Notes: generated by a model from the letters alone, not told the origin. Positions 9,284-16,025 are shown, numbered from the stretch's first letter. The stretch: 23,131 bases of DNA from JBCAWW01 sp039024315 (GCA_039024315.1 JBCCQN010000130.1:1-23131), one strand, 5' to 3'. Numbers and translations are program-made.

Positions 9284-9378
9284 GAATTGTTGAGTTCCTG
9301 AATTTTGGACGCAAAAAATCGCCTGAGGTCAATTCCTCTCTAATCCAACAACTCAACAATCCAAGAATTCAATCATTC
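9284..9378. repeat. Inverted-repeat element with GTTGA-type words, downstream of fabI
   Basis: The arm attgttgagtt (9286-9296) is the exact reverse complement of aactcaacaat (9350-9360), an 11-bp match with a 53-nt loop. The element starts with GAATTGTTGA (9284-9293) and ends with ATTCAATCATTC (9367-9378), directly against the fabI stop codon. Near-identical end words occur at 14361-14370 and 14410-14421, which suggests a dispersed intergenic repeat. On the fabI transcript it could fold but has no T-tract. Confidence 0.5.
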
Positions 9379-10182
9379 CTAGAGTTGCTCCAGCAACTCA
9401 GCAGCAATACCTACCTGCGAAAATCCTCCATCATGGAACAGATTCTGCATAGTAACTTTGCGGGTATAGTCAGAAAACATCATCAGGCAATAGTCAGCGC
9501 ATTCCTCGGCAGTGGCGTTACCCAGAGGGGACATCATCTCACCATATTTAAGCATCTTTTCAAAACCTGCAACCCCCGTACCTGCAGTGGTGGGCGTAGG
9601 AGACTGAGATATGGTATTTACACGAACCTTATTTTTTTTGCCAAAATGGTAGCCAAAGCTACGGCCAATGGACTCAAGCAAGGCCTTGGCTTCTGCCATA
9701 TCATTGTATTCAGCAAAAGTACGTTGAGCGGCAATGTAGCTAAGACCAAGGATGGAGCCCCAATCATTCATAGTATCGCGCTTATAGAGGGCTTGCATCA
9801 CTTTGTGGAAAGACATCGCAGAGATGTCGTAAGTCTTATGTAGCCAGTCGTAATTGAGGTTGGTGTACTCACGCTTTTTGCGCACGTTTGGCGACATACC
9901 AATAGAGTGTAAGACAAAATCAATTTTACCGTACTGCTCTTCGGCCGCATCCAACAAATTCGCGATATCTTCCATATTGGTAGCATCAGCACTGATCAGT
10001 TGAGAATCCGTTTTTTCGGCTAGCTCCTTAATTTTACCCATACGGAGGGCAACAGGTGCGTTGGTAAGGATAAATTCTGCGCCTTCGGCTTTGGCTCTTT
10101 CGGCAACTTTCCAAGCGATAGAGAGTTCATCCAAGGCGCCAAAGATGATGCCTTTCTTGCCTTCGAGTAATTGTTTGCCCAT
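9379..10182 (-). CDS. fabI: Enoyl-[acyl-carrier-protein] reductase (NADH), FabI
   Basis: This 267-aa protein matches the Bacteroidota FabI type closely. The cofactor-binding start is GIIFGALDELSIAWKVAE, and LTNAP and ADAT..D patterns follow. FVLHSIGMSPN corresponds to the nucleotide-binding HSI segment. Y149, Y159 and K166 (SY...Y-x6-K) occupy the positions of E. coli Y146, Y156 and K163. The substrate-loop region VNTISQSPTPTTAG is typical of this phylum. The enzyme reduces trans-2-enoyl-ACP, the last step of each fatty acid elongation cycle in the cytoplasm, and is the classical triclosan target; residue-level drug sensitivity cannot be judged here. A possible promoter lies at 10231-10261. 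The gene is followed by an inverted-repeat element and then the dynamin gene on the same strand. Confidence 0.96.
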   Translation of the reverse strand: MGKQLLEGKKGIIFGALDELSIAWKVAERAKAEGAEFILTNAPVALRMGKIKELAEKTDSQLISADATNMEDIANLLDAAEEQYGKIDFVLHSIGMSPNVRKKREYTNLNYDWLHKTYDISAMSFHKVMQALYKRDTMNDWGSILGLSYIAAQRTFAEYNDMAEAKALLESIGRSFGYHFGKKNKVRVNTISQSPTPTTAGTGVAGFEKMLKYGEMMSPLGNATAEECADYCLMMFSDYTRKVTMQNLFHDGGFSQVGIAAELLEQL

Positions 10183-10230
10183 AGTTCTATAATTGAGGTG
10201 GGTGCAATAAGTATGTTCGTATCAAGGCGG

Positions 10231-10261
10231 CAAAGTAAAAAAGAATTCTTTTGCCTATCAA
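10231..10261 (-). promoter_or_regulatory. Possible Bacteroidota-type promoter of fabI
   Basis: Read on the minus strand, TTG (10259-10261) is followed about 20 nt later by TTACTTTG (10231-10238), one mismatch from the phylum's -7 consensus TAnnTTTG with its -33 TTG. This would give a leader of roughly 40 nt before the fabI ATG at 10182. It is a motif match only. Confidence 0.35.
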
Positions 10262-10282
10262 GTAGGATAAATTGAACGCCTA

Positions 10283-10309
10283 ATTGTCTAATGGGTATAT
10301 TTAGACAAT
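10283..10309. promoter_or_regulatory. 9-bp inverted repeat between divergent fabI and GT2 genes (possible operator)
   Basis: The arms attgtctaa (10283-10291) and ttagacaat (10301-10309) are perfect reverse complements separated by 9 nt. The element is in the 202-bp divergent intergenic region, upstream of both genes. The layout is compatible with a dimeric regulator's operator or a short hairpin. No regulator can be named. Confidence 0.35.
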
Positions 10310-10384
10310 AAAACCTATTGTAGCTTTTGGAAGTTGGAATTTCCTTAGCTTATTTCGCTCTTTGGAAGCTGTCCTCTTTGCTCT

Positions 10385-11113
10385 ATGGCCAAAAAACTGG
10401 TAATCATCCCTACTTACAACGAGCGCGACAATATCGCCAACATGATCCACAAGGTGATGGAGGTGTTGCCAGATGCTCATATGCTGATTGTTGAAGACAA
10501 TTCTCCAGATGGGACAGCCGAAATCGTCAAAGGATTACAAAGCAATTATCCCGACCGACTGTATATCGAGGAACGAGAAGGTAAGCAAGGCTTGGGCACG
10601 GCTTATCTTTATGGGTTTAAATGGGCTTTGGACCGGGCATACAAGTTTGTGTTTGAGATGGACGCAGACTTTAGCCATGATCCTGATTCTCTCAAAGATT
10701 TGTTGCATGCCTGCGAGCACGAAGGCTATGACTTGGCTATCGGCTCTCGTTACATTAATGGGGTAAACGTAGTGAACTGGCCCATGGGGAGGGTTTTGAT
10801 GAGTTATTATGCCAGTGCTTACGTGCGGACGATCACGGGCATGAGCATTCGAGATACGACCGCCGGATTCAAATGCTACCGAGACACTGTCCTCCAAAAA
10901 GTGCTCGAACGCCCCGTACGCTTTGTCGGTTACGCCTTCCAGATTGAAATGAAATTTCGAGCTTGGAAATATGGCTTTAAAATCAAAGAAGTACCCATCA
11001 TCTTTCGCGACCGGACGGAGGGAGAATCTAAGATGTCTAAAGGGATATTTCGCGAGGCCGTCCTTGGCGTCATCTCTATGAAGATGAGCTCTTGGTTTCA
11101 AAAATGGGCCTAG
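10385..11113 (+). CDS. Polyprenol (dolichyl-phosphate)-mannose-synthase-like GT2 glycosyltransferase
   Basis: This 242-aa protein is a single GT-A domain of the DPM1 type. It has the N-terminal KLVIIPTYNERDNI, VEDNSPDGTAE (36-46), the metal-binding DAD at 93-95 within EMDADFSHDP, then GSRYING, the RDTTAGFKCY acceptor-region motif and the RDRTEGESKMS motif typical of polyprenol monophosphomannose synthases. It transfers a sugar (mannose in characterised relatives) from a nucleotide sugar to a polyprenyl phosphate at the cytoplasmic membrane face, supplying a donor for glycan or protein glycosylation on the outside. There is no C-terminal membrane domain, so it is the short peripheral type, close to the length of human DPM1. 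The donor sugar is inferred from the family. It is transcribed alone, divergent from fabI. Confidence 0.92.
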   Translation: MAKKLVIIPTYNERDNIANMIHKVMEVLPDAHMLIVEDNSPDGTAEIVKGLQSNYPDRLYIEEREGKQGLGTAYLYGFKWALDRAYKFVFEMDADFSHDPDSLKDLLHACEHEGYDLAIGSRYINGVNVVNWPMGRVLMSYYASAYVRTITGMSIRDTTAGFKCYRDTVLQKVLERPVRFVGYAFQIEMKFRAWKYGFKIKEVPIIFRDRTEGESKMSKGIFREAVLGVISMKMSSWFQKWA

Positions 11114-11205
11114 GTCGTGAAAAATATCCGTTACAAAGCTTTGACAAGAATAGCTGGTATATCACTGCTTCGCGAAACCGTCTGTATGAAAATTCGAAAT
11201 CCCAT

Positions 11206-11220
11206 CGTTCCGCGAAGCGG
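11206..11220. repeat. Short palindromic hairpin CGTTCCGCGAAGCGG, copy 1
   Basis: CCGC-GAA-GCGG forms a 4-bp GC stem with a 3-nt loop. The same 15-mer occurs at 12149-12163. A related word, TTCGCGAAACCG, lies at 11169-11180. The position is intergenic, downstream of the GT2 gene. It is probably a small dispersed palindromic repeat. Confidence 0.5.
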
Positions 11221-11389
11221 TAAATAAAATACCCAAAACAGTCGATAGTATTATAGAAAGACCTTGTCCTTGTCAGGTTTGAGGACGATCAATGGTATTG
11301 GTAAAGGTTTCCAAATTGAATTCTGCAGGAGGTTTTGCCCTTGAATCCCCCCTTCCCCTACTCTACCGTCTCTCAGGCTACTTCCCAAA

Positions 11390-11575
11390 AAGGCAGTCTC
11401 CCGAGCGGTGATCGACCATGGGGGAACCAACACTCATCATCATGCCGTGGGCAAGGATCATCGTCCCTACTACACACAACAGTATACTCCTTGGTTTGGG
11501 AATATGCTGAAGGCAGCCAAGGAATCCGTTGATCCAAATTGGATTATGAAGCCCGGCGTATTACTGGCTGAATAG
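11390..11575 (+). pseudogene. C-terminal remnant of an FAD-linked oxidase (alkyldihydroxyacetonephosphate-synthase-like)
   Basis: The frame ending in TAG at 11573-11575 translates to KKAVSRAVIDHGG, then THHHAVGKDHRPYY, then LKAAKESVDP and MKPGVLL. This is the signature end of the AGPS-like branch of FAD-binding oxidases: the AI...GGT..HHH.VG active-site segment, then the LDP..(L/M)(N/K)PG tail. Only about 61 residues remain. Upstream, the same frame meets a TGA at 11342-11344 and the sequence loses any resemblance, so the FAD-binding N-terminus and most of the substrate domain are absent. The interval 11114-11389 holds a hairpin and nothing else I recognise as coding. The remnant ends 2 bp before the stop of the convergent gene. 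It is most likely a deletion scar; a short expressed peptide is unlikely because no start codon is well placed. Confidence 0.75.
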
Positions 11576-11577
11576 CT

Positions 11578-12117
11578 TTATCTGCTTTTAAGCTTGAATT
11601 GTAAAGTATAAGCGCCCTCGGTCAAGCCTTCGGCGCCTACGACCCCCACTACTACTTTGTAAGGATTATTGATAGCAATCAAATCGCGTACTGTTCGAGT
11701 ATGATTTTGAGTCTTACCTACATAATTCCGATCCCATTTGTGGTCTACTTCACAGCGAATGCAGCGAGGCAAGTTAGGGACTACAGCATCATTGTTTAAA
11801 CCGATTTCATAGGCATAGATACTGAAATTGGCTTTTTTGTCGTGGGGCACTACCGTAACTTCAAGCTCTGAGTAGCGAGGTAGATTGGCCGTATAAAGGA
11901 CATGATTGCCGGTAAATTTTTGGCGTTGAGTGGCGGGAAAGCAAGCATTGGAGCTATTCCACGCCCACGAAAGATCCTCCATGATAATGCCTGCTGACAA
12001 ATCCCCCTCAACTTCGACCGTAGCATTAGGTAATAGTTCGACAGGCGTAGGTTCCATAGTCGGGTTGACCATAGCGAGAAAGCTCAAAGCGATGAAAAAT
12101 AAAAAGCTGCGTTGCAT
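11578..12117 (-). CDS. Small secreted protein of unknown function
   Basis: This 179-aa protein has a signal peptide (MQRSFLFFIALSFLAMVNP, hydrophobic to about residue 18). The mature part is beta-rich: a 'SWAWNSSNACFPATQRQKF' segment, LPRYSELEVTVVP, a cysteine pair in PRCIRCEVDH, and a final YKVVVGVVGAEGL...GAYTLQFKL stretch. The closing strands recall PPC-like domains of secreted bacterial proteins (ELEVTV, NFSIYAYEIG, YKVVVGVVGAEG), but the similarity is weak and was judged by eye, so I assign no function. It has no T9SS sorting domain and no lipobox, so a periplasmic location is most likely. The gene is monocistronic; a short palindrome sits in its upstream region at 12149-12165. Confidence 0.78.
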   Translation of the reverse strand: MQRSFLFFIALSFLAMVNPTMEPTPVELLPNATVEVEGDLSAGIIMEDLSWAWNSSNACFPATQRQKFTGNHVLYTANLPRYSELEVTVVPHDKKANFSIYAYEIGLNNDAVVPNLPRCIRCEVDHKWDRNYVGKTQNHTRTVRDLIAINNPYKVVVGVVGAEGLTEGAYTLQFKLKSR

Positions 12118-12148
12118 AAGGCTTGATTTTGTATGATGTTCGATGGTT

Positions 12149-12165
12149 CGTTCCGCGAAGCGGAA
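12149..12165. repeat. Short palindromic hairpin, copy 2, upstream of the small secreted-protein gene
   Basis: TTCCGC-GAA-GCGGAA (12151-12165) is a perfect 6-bp stem with a 3-nt loop. It shares the 15-mer CGTTCCGCGAAGCGG with 11206-11220. It lies 32 bp upstream of the ATG at 12117, between that gene and the his terminator. It is either a dispersed repeat or a leader hairpin. Confidence 0.5.
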
Positions 12166-12197
12166 AAAACGTAACTAAAGCAGCCAAACTTCTCTAC

Positions 12198-12239
12198 AAA
12201 AAATGCCCAAGGTAGAGGCTTAATCCTCCACCTTGGGCA
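12198..12239 (-). terminator. Rho-independent terminator of the hisA-hisF-hisIE operon
   Basis: On the minus strand, downstream of the hisIE stop (12262), a strong hairpin occupies 12204-12239. The outer 10-bp stem TGCCCAAGGT/ACCTTGGGCA is perfect, then comes one mismatch, 4 more pairs (GAGG/CCTC) and a 6-nt loop. Six T residues follow at once on the minus strand (A-run 12198-12203 on plus). Confidence 0.88.
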
Positions 12240-12261
12240 CAGTAATAATAAGATACTGAAG

Positions 12262-12855
12262 CTAGCTATGTCTACTGGCCAGCACCTTTACAATTTGATC
12301 TAGGTTGGTGTTTTTCGCTTCCAGCAGAACGAGCAAATGATAGAGCAAGTCTGCGCACTCATTTTGGAAGAGATCCATATTGTCGTCTTTGGCTTCGATT
12401 ACCACTTCGACTGCCTCCTCCCCTACTTTTTGAGCCACTTTGTTGATCCCTTTTTTAAATAGGGAAGCAGTGTAGGACTTCTCATCGAGATTTTCATGTC
12501 GATCCTTGATTACAGCTCCTAAATGGCTGAGAAACTCAATACCAGGCTGATTCTCTTCTTGAAAACAAGTATCATCGCCAGTATGGCAGACTGGTCCCAC
12601 TGGATTTACCTTGACCAGCAAGGTATCCTTGTCACAATCCACCCGAATCTCCACCAAATGCAGGAAATTGCCCGAGCTTTCGCCTTTGGTCCACAAACGC
12701 TGCTTGGTGCGGCTATAAAAGGTTACTTTACCGCTCTCTTGGGTCTTAGCCAGAGCTTCTTCATTCATATACCCAAGCATCAAGACCTTTTGGGTTTGCG
12801 CATCTTGGACAATGGCCGGAATCAGGCCATTTACTTTATCAAAATCGAGTTCCAT
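12262..12855 (-). CDS. hisIE: Bifunctional phosphoribosyl-AMP cyclohydrolase / phosphoribosyl-ATP pyrophosphatase
   Basis: This 197-aa fusion covers histidine biosynthesis steps 2 and 3. The N-terminal HisI domain (about 1-108) has FYSRTKQRLWTKGESSGN and metal-ligand cysteines C74 (DCDKD), C90 and C97 (GPVCHTGDDTCF). The C-terminal HisE domain (about 110-197) has the GEEAVEVVIEAK helix (145-156) and ECADLLYHLLVLL, the acidic MazG-like pyrophosphatase pattern. It hydrolyses PR-ATP to PR-AMP and then opens the adenine ring to give ProFAR, the substrate of HisA. All key motifs are intact and the length is normal for HisIE. It is the last gene of the operon, 7 bp after hisF and before a strong terminator. 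It acts in the cytoplasm. Confidence 0.97.
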   Translation of the reverse strand: MELDFDKVNGLIPAIVQDAQTQKVLMLGYMNEEALAKTQESGKVTFYSRTKQRLWTKGESSGNFLHLVEIRVDCDKDTLLVKVNPVGPVCHTGDDTCFQEENQPGIEFLSHLGAVIKDRHENLDEKSYTASLFKKGINKVAQKVGEEAVEVVIEAKDDNMDLFQNECADLLYHLLVLLEAKNTNLDQIVKVLASRHS

Positions 12856-12862
12856 TGTTTTT

Positions 12863-13618
12863 TTACTGTCTTACAATTACACCTTCTTGGTCTAAGTAGG
12901 CTTTAAGTTCGGGAATGGGAATCTCCCCAAAATGGAAAATACTAGCGGCGAGGGCAGCATCGGCTTTGCCTTCACCAAATGCCTCCACAAAATGTTGCTT
13001 GGTACCAGCGCCTCCAGAGGCAATCACTGGGATCTTGACTAATTCGGAGACTTGACGGGTGATATCAAGTGAAAAACCGGCCTTGGTACCATCACTAGTC
13101 ATGGAAGTCAATAAGATCTCTCCGGCGCCTCGTTCGGCTACTTCTTGAGCCCAATCAAGGGTTTTCCATTCGGTAGCTTTGCGGCCCCCATGAGTGAAGA
13201 CTTTCCATTCTCCCTCATGCAAATTGGTATCGATGGCTACTACGATACATTGGCTTCCAAACTCCAATGACAATTCATTGATCAGCTTGGGATTGCGCAC
13301 TGCGGCAGAGTTGATAGAGATTTTGTCAGCGCCTGCTTGTAAGAGTCTTCGTACGTCTTCGACAGAACGAATCCCACCCCCAATCGTGAAAGGGATATTG
13401 ATCTGTTCGGCCACTTTGCGGGCTAAATCGGCCATGGTATCCCGATGTTCAACCGTAGCGGTAATATCTAAAAAGGTGAGTTCATCCGCTCCTTGTTCGG
13501 CATACATTGCGGCCAAGGCTACGGGATCTCCCGCATCTCTAAGGCCGACGAAATTAACGCCTTTGACGGTCCTTCCGTCTTTGATATCCAGGCAAGGAAT
13601 AATGCGTTTGGTCAACAT
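12863..13618 (-). CDS. hisF: Imidazole glycerol phosphate synthase, cyclase subunit HisF
   Basis: This 251-aa TIM barrel has the catalytic aspartates at the canonical positions: D11 in RIIPCLDIKDG and D130 in VVAIDTN. Phosphate-binding segments IGGGIRSVEDV and IASGGAGTKQHF are intact. HisF uses ammonia delivered by its glutaminase partner HisH to convert PRFAR into imidazole glycerol phosphate and AICAR. The hisH partner is not in this window, although in many Bacteroidota it lies just upstream of hisA. The gene begins 5 bp after the hisA stop and ends 7 bp before hisIE, so the three are one operon. Confidence 0.97.
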   Translation of the reverse strand: MLTKRIIPCLDIKDGRTVKGVNFVGLRDAGDPVALAAMYAEQGADELTFLDITATVEHRDTMADLARKVAEQINIPFTIGGGIRSVEDVRRLLQAGADKISINSAAVRNPKLINELSLEFGSQCIVVAIDTNLHEGEWKVFTHGGRKATEWKTLDWAQEVAERGAGEILLTSMTSDGTKAGFSLDITRQVSELVKIPVIASGGAGTKQHFVEAFGEGKADAALAASIFHFGEIPIPELKAYLDQEGVIVRQ

Positions 13619-13623
13619 AAGGA

Positions 13624-14343
13624 TTAGAGAATTGCGCTTAAGGCTTGCAAGCTAATACGACCTTCATATATGGCCTTACCGATGATGATACCGTAGATAT
13701 TACTTTCGATTAGTTTTTGGACATCATCCATACTGGAAACGCCACCACTCGCCACAAGGTTTAAGGCCGGTAAGTGGGACTGGATTTCGGTATATAGCTC
13801 TATCGCTGGTCCTTGCAACATACCATCTTTTGAGATATCCGTCACTACGGCAGATTGCACGCCTTGTTCTACATAGTCTGCAAGAAAAGGGATTAGTTCA
13901 TGCTCGGTTTGGGTTTGCCAGCCATGAATAGCCACTTTTTTATTACGCGCGTCAGCACTGAGAATCAGTTTTTCGGCCCCATAGCGAGCGAGCCAATCGA
14001 GAAACAATTCTCGGTTTTTGACTGCAATGGAGCCGATATTGACTTGTTTGGCCCCGCATTCGAAGGCAAGTCTCAGGTCCTCATCCGTTTTAATCCCCCC
14101 TCCCATATCAACCTTTAGAGAGGTAGCTTGAGTTATCCCTTCGAGTACCTTCCAATTGATCAATCTGCCTGCTTTGGCACCATCCAAATCCACCAGATGT
14201 AAATGTTGGATGCCAGCATCAGCAAAAGATTTTGCTACCTCTACTGGATCTTCATTATATACCTTTTTACGGGCATAGTCGCCTTCTTCTAGACGGACAC
14301 ATTTGCCGTCGATCAAATCGATTGCGGGGATAATTTTTGTCAT
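13624..14343 (-). CDS. hisA: ProFAR isomerase HisA
   Basis: This 239-aa TIM barrel uses the ATG at 14343. The frame is open further upstream to 14442, but the conserved family N-terminus MTKIIPAIDLIDGKCVRL begins at this codon and the preceding residues have no family match. The catalytic acids are D9 (AIDL) and D131 (SADAR); phosphate loops are MGGGIKT and ASGGVSS. HisA isomerises the aminoaldose ProFAR to the aminoketose PRFAR. It is the first gene of a three-gene operon with hisF and hisIE. A TACCTTTG box lies only 5 nt upstream of the ATG, so the mRNA may be nearly leaderless. The earlier his genes (G, D, C, B, H) are not upstream; a divergent lipoprotein gene is. Confidence 0.96.
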   Translation of the reverse strand: MTKIIPAIDLIDGKCVRLEEGDYARKKVYNEDPVEVAKSFADAGIQHLHLVDLDGAKAGRLINWKVLEGITQATSLKVDMGGGIKTDEDLRLAFECGAKQVNIGSIAVKNRELFLDWLARYGAEKLILSADARNKKVAIHGWQTQTEHELIPFLADYVEQGVQSAVVTDISKDGMLQGPAIELYTEIQSHLPALNLVASGGVSSMDDVQKLIESNIYGIIIGKAIYEGRISLQALSAIL

Positions 14344-14348
14344 CGCCG

Positions 14349-14356
14349 CAAAGGTA
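14349..14356 (-). promoter_or_regulatory. TAnnTTTG -7 box directly upstream of hisA
   Basis: The minus strand reads TACCTTTG, an exact match to the Bacteroidota -7 consensus, with only CGGCG between it and the hisA ATG. No TTG was found at the usual -33 distance. If it is functional, transcription would start at or within a few bases of the start codon. Confidence 0.45.
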
Positions 14357-14360
14357 AAGG

Positions 14361-14424
14361 GAATTGTTGATTTGTTGAAGGTTTGAATGGTTGATTTAGC
14401 AATTTGTGGATTCAACCATTCAAA
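14361..14424. repeat. 13-bp perfect inverted repeat in the hisA/lipoprotein divergent region
   Basis: The arms tttgaatggttga (14382-14394) and tcaaccattcaaa (14412-14424) are exact reverse complements separated by 17 nt. The element also carries GAATTGTTGA (14361-14370) and ATTCAACCATTC (14410-14421), end words shared with the element at 9284-9378. It could act as an operator or be a dispersed repeat. Confidence 0.55.
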
Positions 14425-14488
14425 AACTTTCTCCTTGTTCATGTAGGGGTGCCTTTTTTTTTCGCTGGATTAGCAGCAAAAGGGATAG

Positions 14489-14496
14489 TAGATTTG
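14489..14496 (+). promoter_or_regulatory. TAnnTTTG -7 box directly upstream of the beta-helix lipoprotein
   Basis: TAGATTTG matches the Bacteroidota -7 consensus exactly and is followed by CGTAT and then the ATG at 14502. The -33 position has CTG (14465-14467) rather than TTG. The geometry is the same as for hisA on the other strand. Confidence 0.45.
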
Positions 14497-14501
14497 CGTA
14501 T

Positions 14502-16025
14502 ATGAAAAAACTGGCATTACTGGGGCTTATTGGCGCCTTGTTGGTAGGACTGTGGAGTTGTGAGCGTCCGACCAACCCTGTAGCAGAAGGCACACTTTCA
14601 TTCAATGTCGATACGGTCAAATTTGATTCGATTTTTACGACTTTTCTCGCCCCTAGCGAACGCTTAATTGTTCGCAATACCCAAAATAGAGCGATAAAAA
14701 TTTCTCGTATCTGGTTAGAAGATAGCCCAGAGACACAGTTTGAGATGATCATCGATGGCCTGCAGACCACTGATACCTCTGATATCGTTATTGCGGCAAA
14801 CGACAGCATGCATATATTTCTCAATCATACCAGTACGCTGCAAGACAATTTCATTGAGGAATTTATCAACTTTCAGATCGGAGATGAACAGCAGCAAATG
14901 CTGATCTATGGCAAAGTGATTGACGCTTATTTTTTCACGGCTAGGCTACGCCAAAGTGGCGACTCGTTGGGAATTGCAGGCTATGTCTTTGACCAAGACA
15001 CCACGCTCAGTCCAGGTAAGCCTATCATCTTTGATGGACCGATTTTCGTAACGGAAGGTACCACTCTGACGATTGAGCCAGGTACCAGGATATTTTTTAC
15101 GCCTTACAAATTTGGCTTTAAAGATGATGATGGTATCCCCTTCTTTGCTTTATTCTCTACTTTGATTGTAAACGGTACTTTGATCGCTGAAGGCCTGCCT
15201 TATGACCCCATCGTGATGCAAGGCAGTCGTTTTGACTCTCTCTATCTCGAAAATCCAGCCCAGTGGCGTGGCGTTTGGTTTAGTTCCACTAGTCGCGACA
15301 ATAAGCTCCGGCATTGCGAGATCAAAAACGCTTTGTTTGGAGTAAGGGTAGATTCTTTATCCCTTACCGCCAATCCGAAGGTGGACATCCAATACAGTCT
15401 GATCAAAAATATGAGTCTCTTTGGGGTTTGGGGTCAAGGCTTCGACCAAACGGGTGCGACTGCTAGTTCCGCGCCAGCGATACGGATGGAAAACTCCATC
15501 GTCAGCACCTGCAAGGATCGAACTGTCTTTATTGATGGAGGCGGTAAATACGACTTTTACAATTGTACCTTCGCTAATTTTAATCTCTTTAGATTCTCGC
15601 GACGTACGCCGCAAATTTTAGTGCGCAATTATCGGGTGGTGGACAATACGGGACTGATTTATCCGAGTTATACCCGCTTTATCAACAGTATCATTTGGGG
15701 CAGTGAGGAAGATGAATTTGTGATTGACTCTTTGCCGGGTGGCCCTTTCGATGAACTCACCTTGGATCATTGTATCGTAAGGGTGAGCGTAGAAAACGAT
15801 ACTGCTGTTGGTCCTCATATTTTTAATAGCCTCAAAAACGAAGATCCACTCTTCGCCGACTTTCTCACCAAAAATTATCGCCTGCGAGAAGGCAGTCCTG
15901 CTATCGATGCCGGCCTAGATTTTCCGACCGGATCGACGGGTTATATTTTGGATTACCGTGCCGATAACGATAGCCTCCGGTCAAGTCCTTTTGACATGGG
16001 AGCTTATGAGTTTTTTCCGGAATAA
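14502..16025 (+). CDS. Lipoprotein with right-handed beta-helix and choice-of-anchor-Q-like C-terminus
   Basis: The start is the ATG at 14502, which gives a lipoprotein signal peptide MKKLALLGLIGALLVGLWSC with lipobox LWSC (lipidated Cys20). Upstream in-frame codons to 14406 would place non-coding repeat sequence in the protein. The 507-aa product has an N-terminal beta-sandwich-like part that includes RLIVRNTQNRAIKISRIWLE. A parallel beta-helix follows: IIFDGPIFVTEGTTLTIEPG is the classical start, and LRHCEIKNALFGVRVD and similar coils come after it. It ends with SPAIDAGLDFP...FDMGAYEFFPE, the choice-of-anchor-Q pattern. These proteins sit on the outer membrane or cell surface; some bind or cleave polysaccharides. 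No catalytic residues can be assigned. The 3' end overlaps the CHAT gene tail-to-tail by 45 bp. Confidence 0.88.
   Translation: MKKLALLGLIGALLVGLWSCERPTNPVAEGTLSFNVDTVKFDSIFTTFLAPSERLIVRNTQNRAIKISRIWLEDSPETQFEMIIDGLQTTDTSDIVIAANDSMHIFLNHTSTLQDNFIEEFINFQIGDEQQQMLIYGKVIDAYFFTARLRQSGDSLGIAGYVFDQDTTLSPGKPIIFDGPIFVTEGTTLTIEPGTRIFFTPYKFGFKDDDGIPFFALFSTLIVNGTLIAEGLPYDPIVMQGSRFDSLYLENPAQWRGVWFSSTSRDNKLRHCEIKNALFGVRVDSLSLTANPKVDIQYSLIKNMSLFGVWGQGFDQTGATASSAPAIRMENSIVSTCKDRTVFIDGGGKYDFYNCTFANFNLFRFSRRTPQILVRNYRVVDNTGLIYPSYTRFINSIIWGSEEDEFVIDSLPGGPFDELTLDHCIVRVSVENDTAVGPHIFNSLKNEDPLFADFLTKNYRLREGSPAIDAGLDFPTGSTGYILDYRADNDSLRSSPFDMGAYEFFPE

Noticed and set aside
9274..9843. Open plus-strand frame of 189 codons opposite fabI
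   Set aside because: It is antisense to a well-conserved FabI with catalytic residues in place; the overlap with the intergenic repeat explains its apparent start.
10535..11101. 188-codon minus-strand frame opposite the GT2 gene
   Set aside because: It is antisense to a glycosyltransferase with every motif intact; the translation looks like random shadow coding.
11335..11532. Short plus-strand frame overlapping the FAD-oxidase remnant
   Set aside because: It is out of frame with the recognisable HHH-containing remnant and shows no similarity; it is a by-product of the pseudogene sequence.
13194..13655. 153-codon plus-strand frame opposite hisF
   Set aside because: HisF has D11 and D130 and normal length on the other strand; this frame is rich in serine, alanine and threonine, as reverse shadows often are.
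14344..14442. N-terminal extension of HisA by 33 residues
   Set aside because: The extension runs through the inverted repeat and promoter-like sequence, and family HisA proteins start at MTKIIPAIDL.
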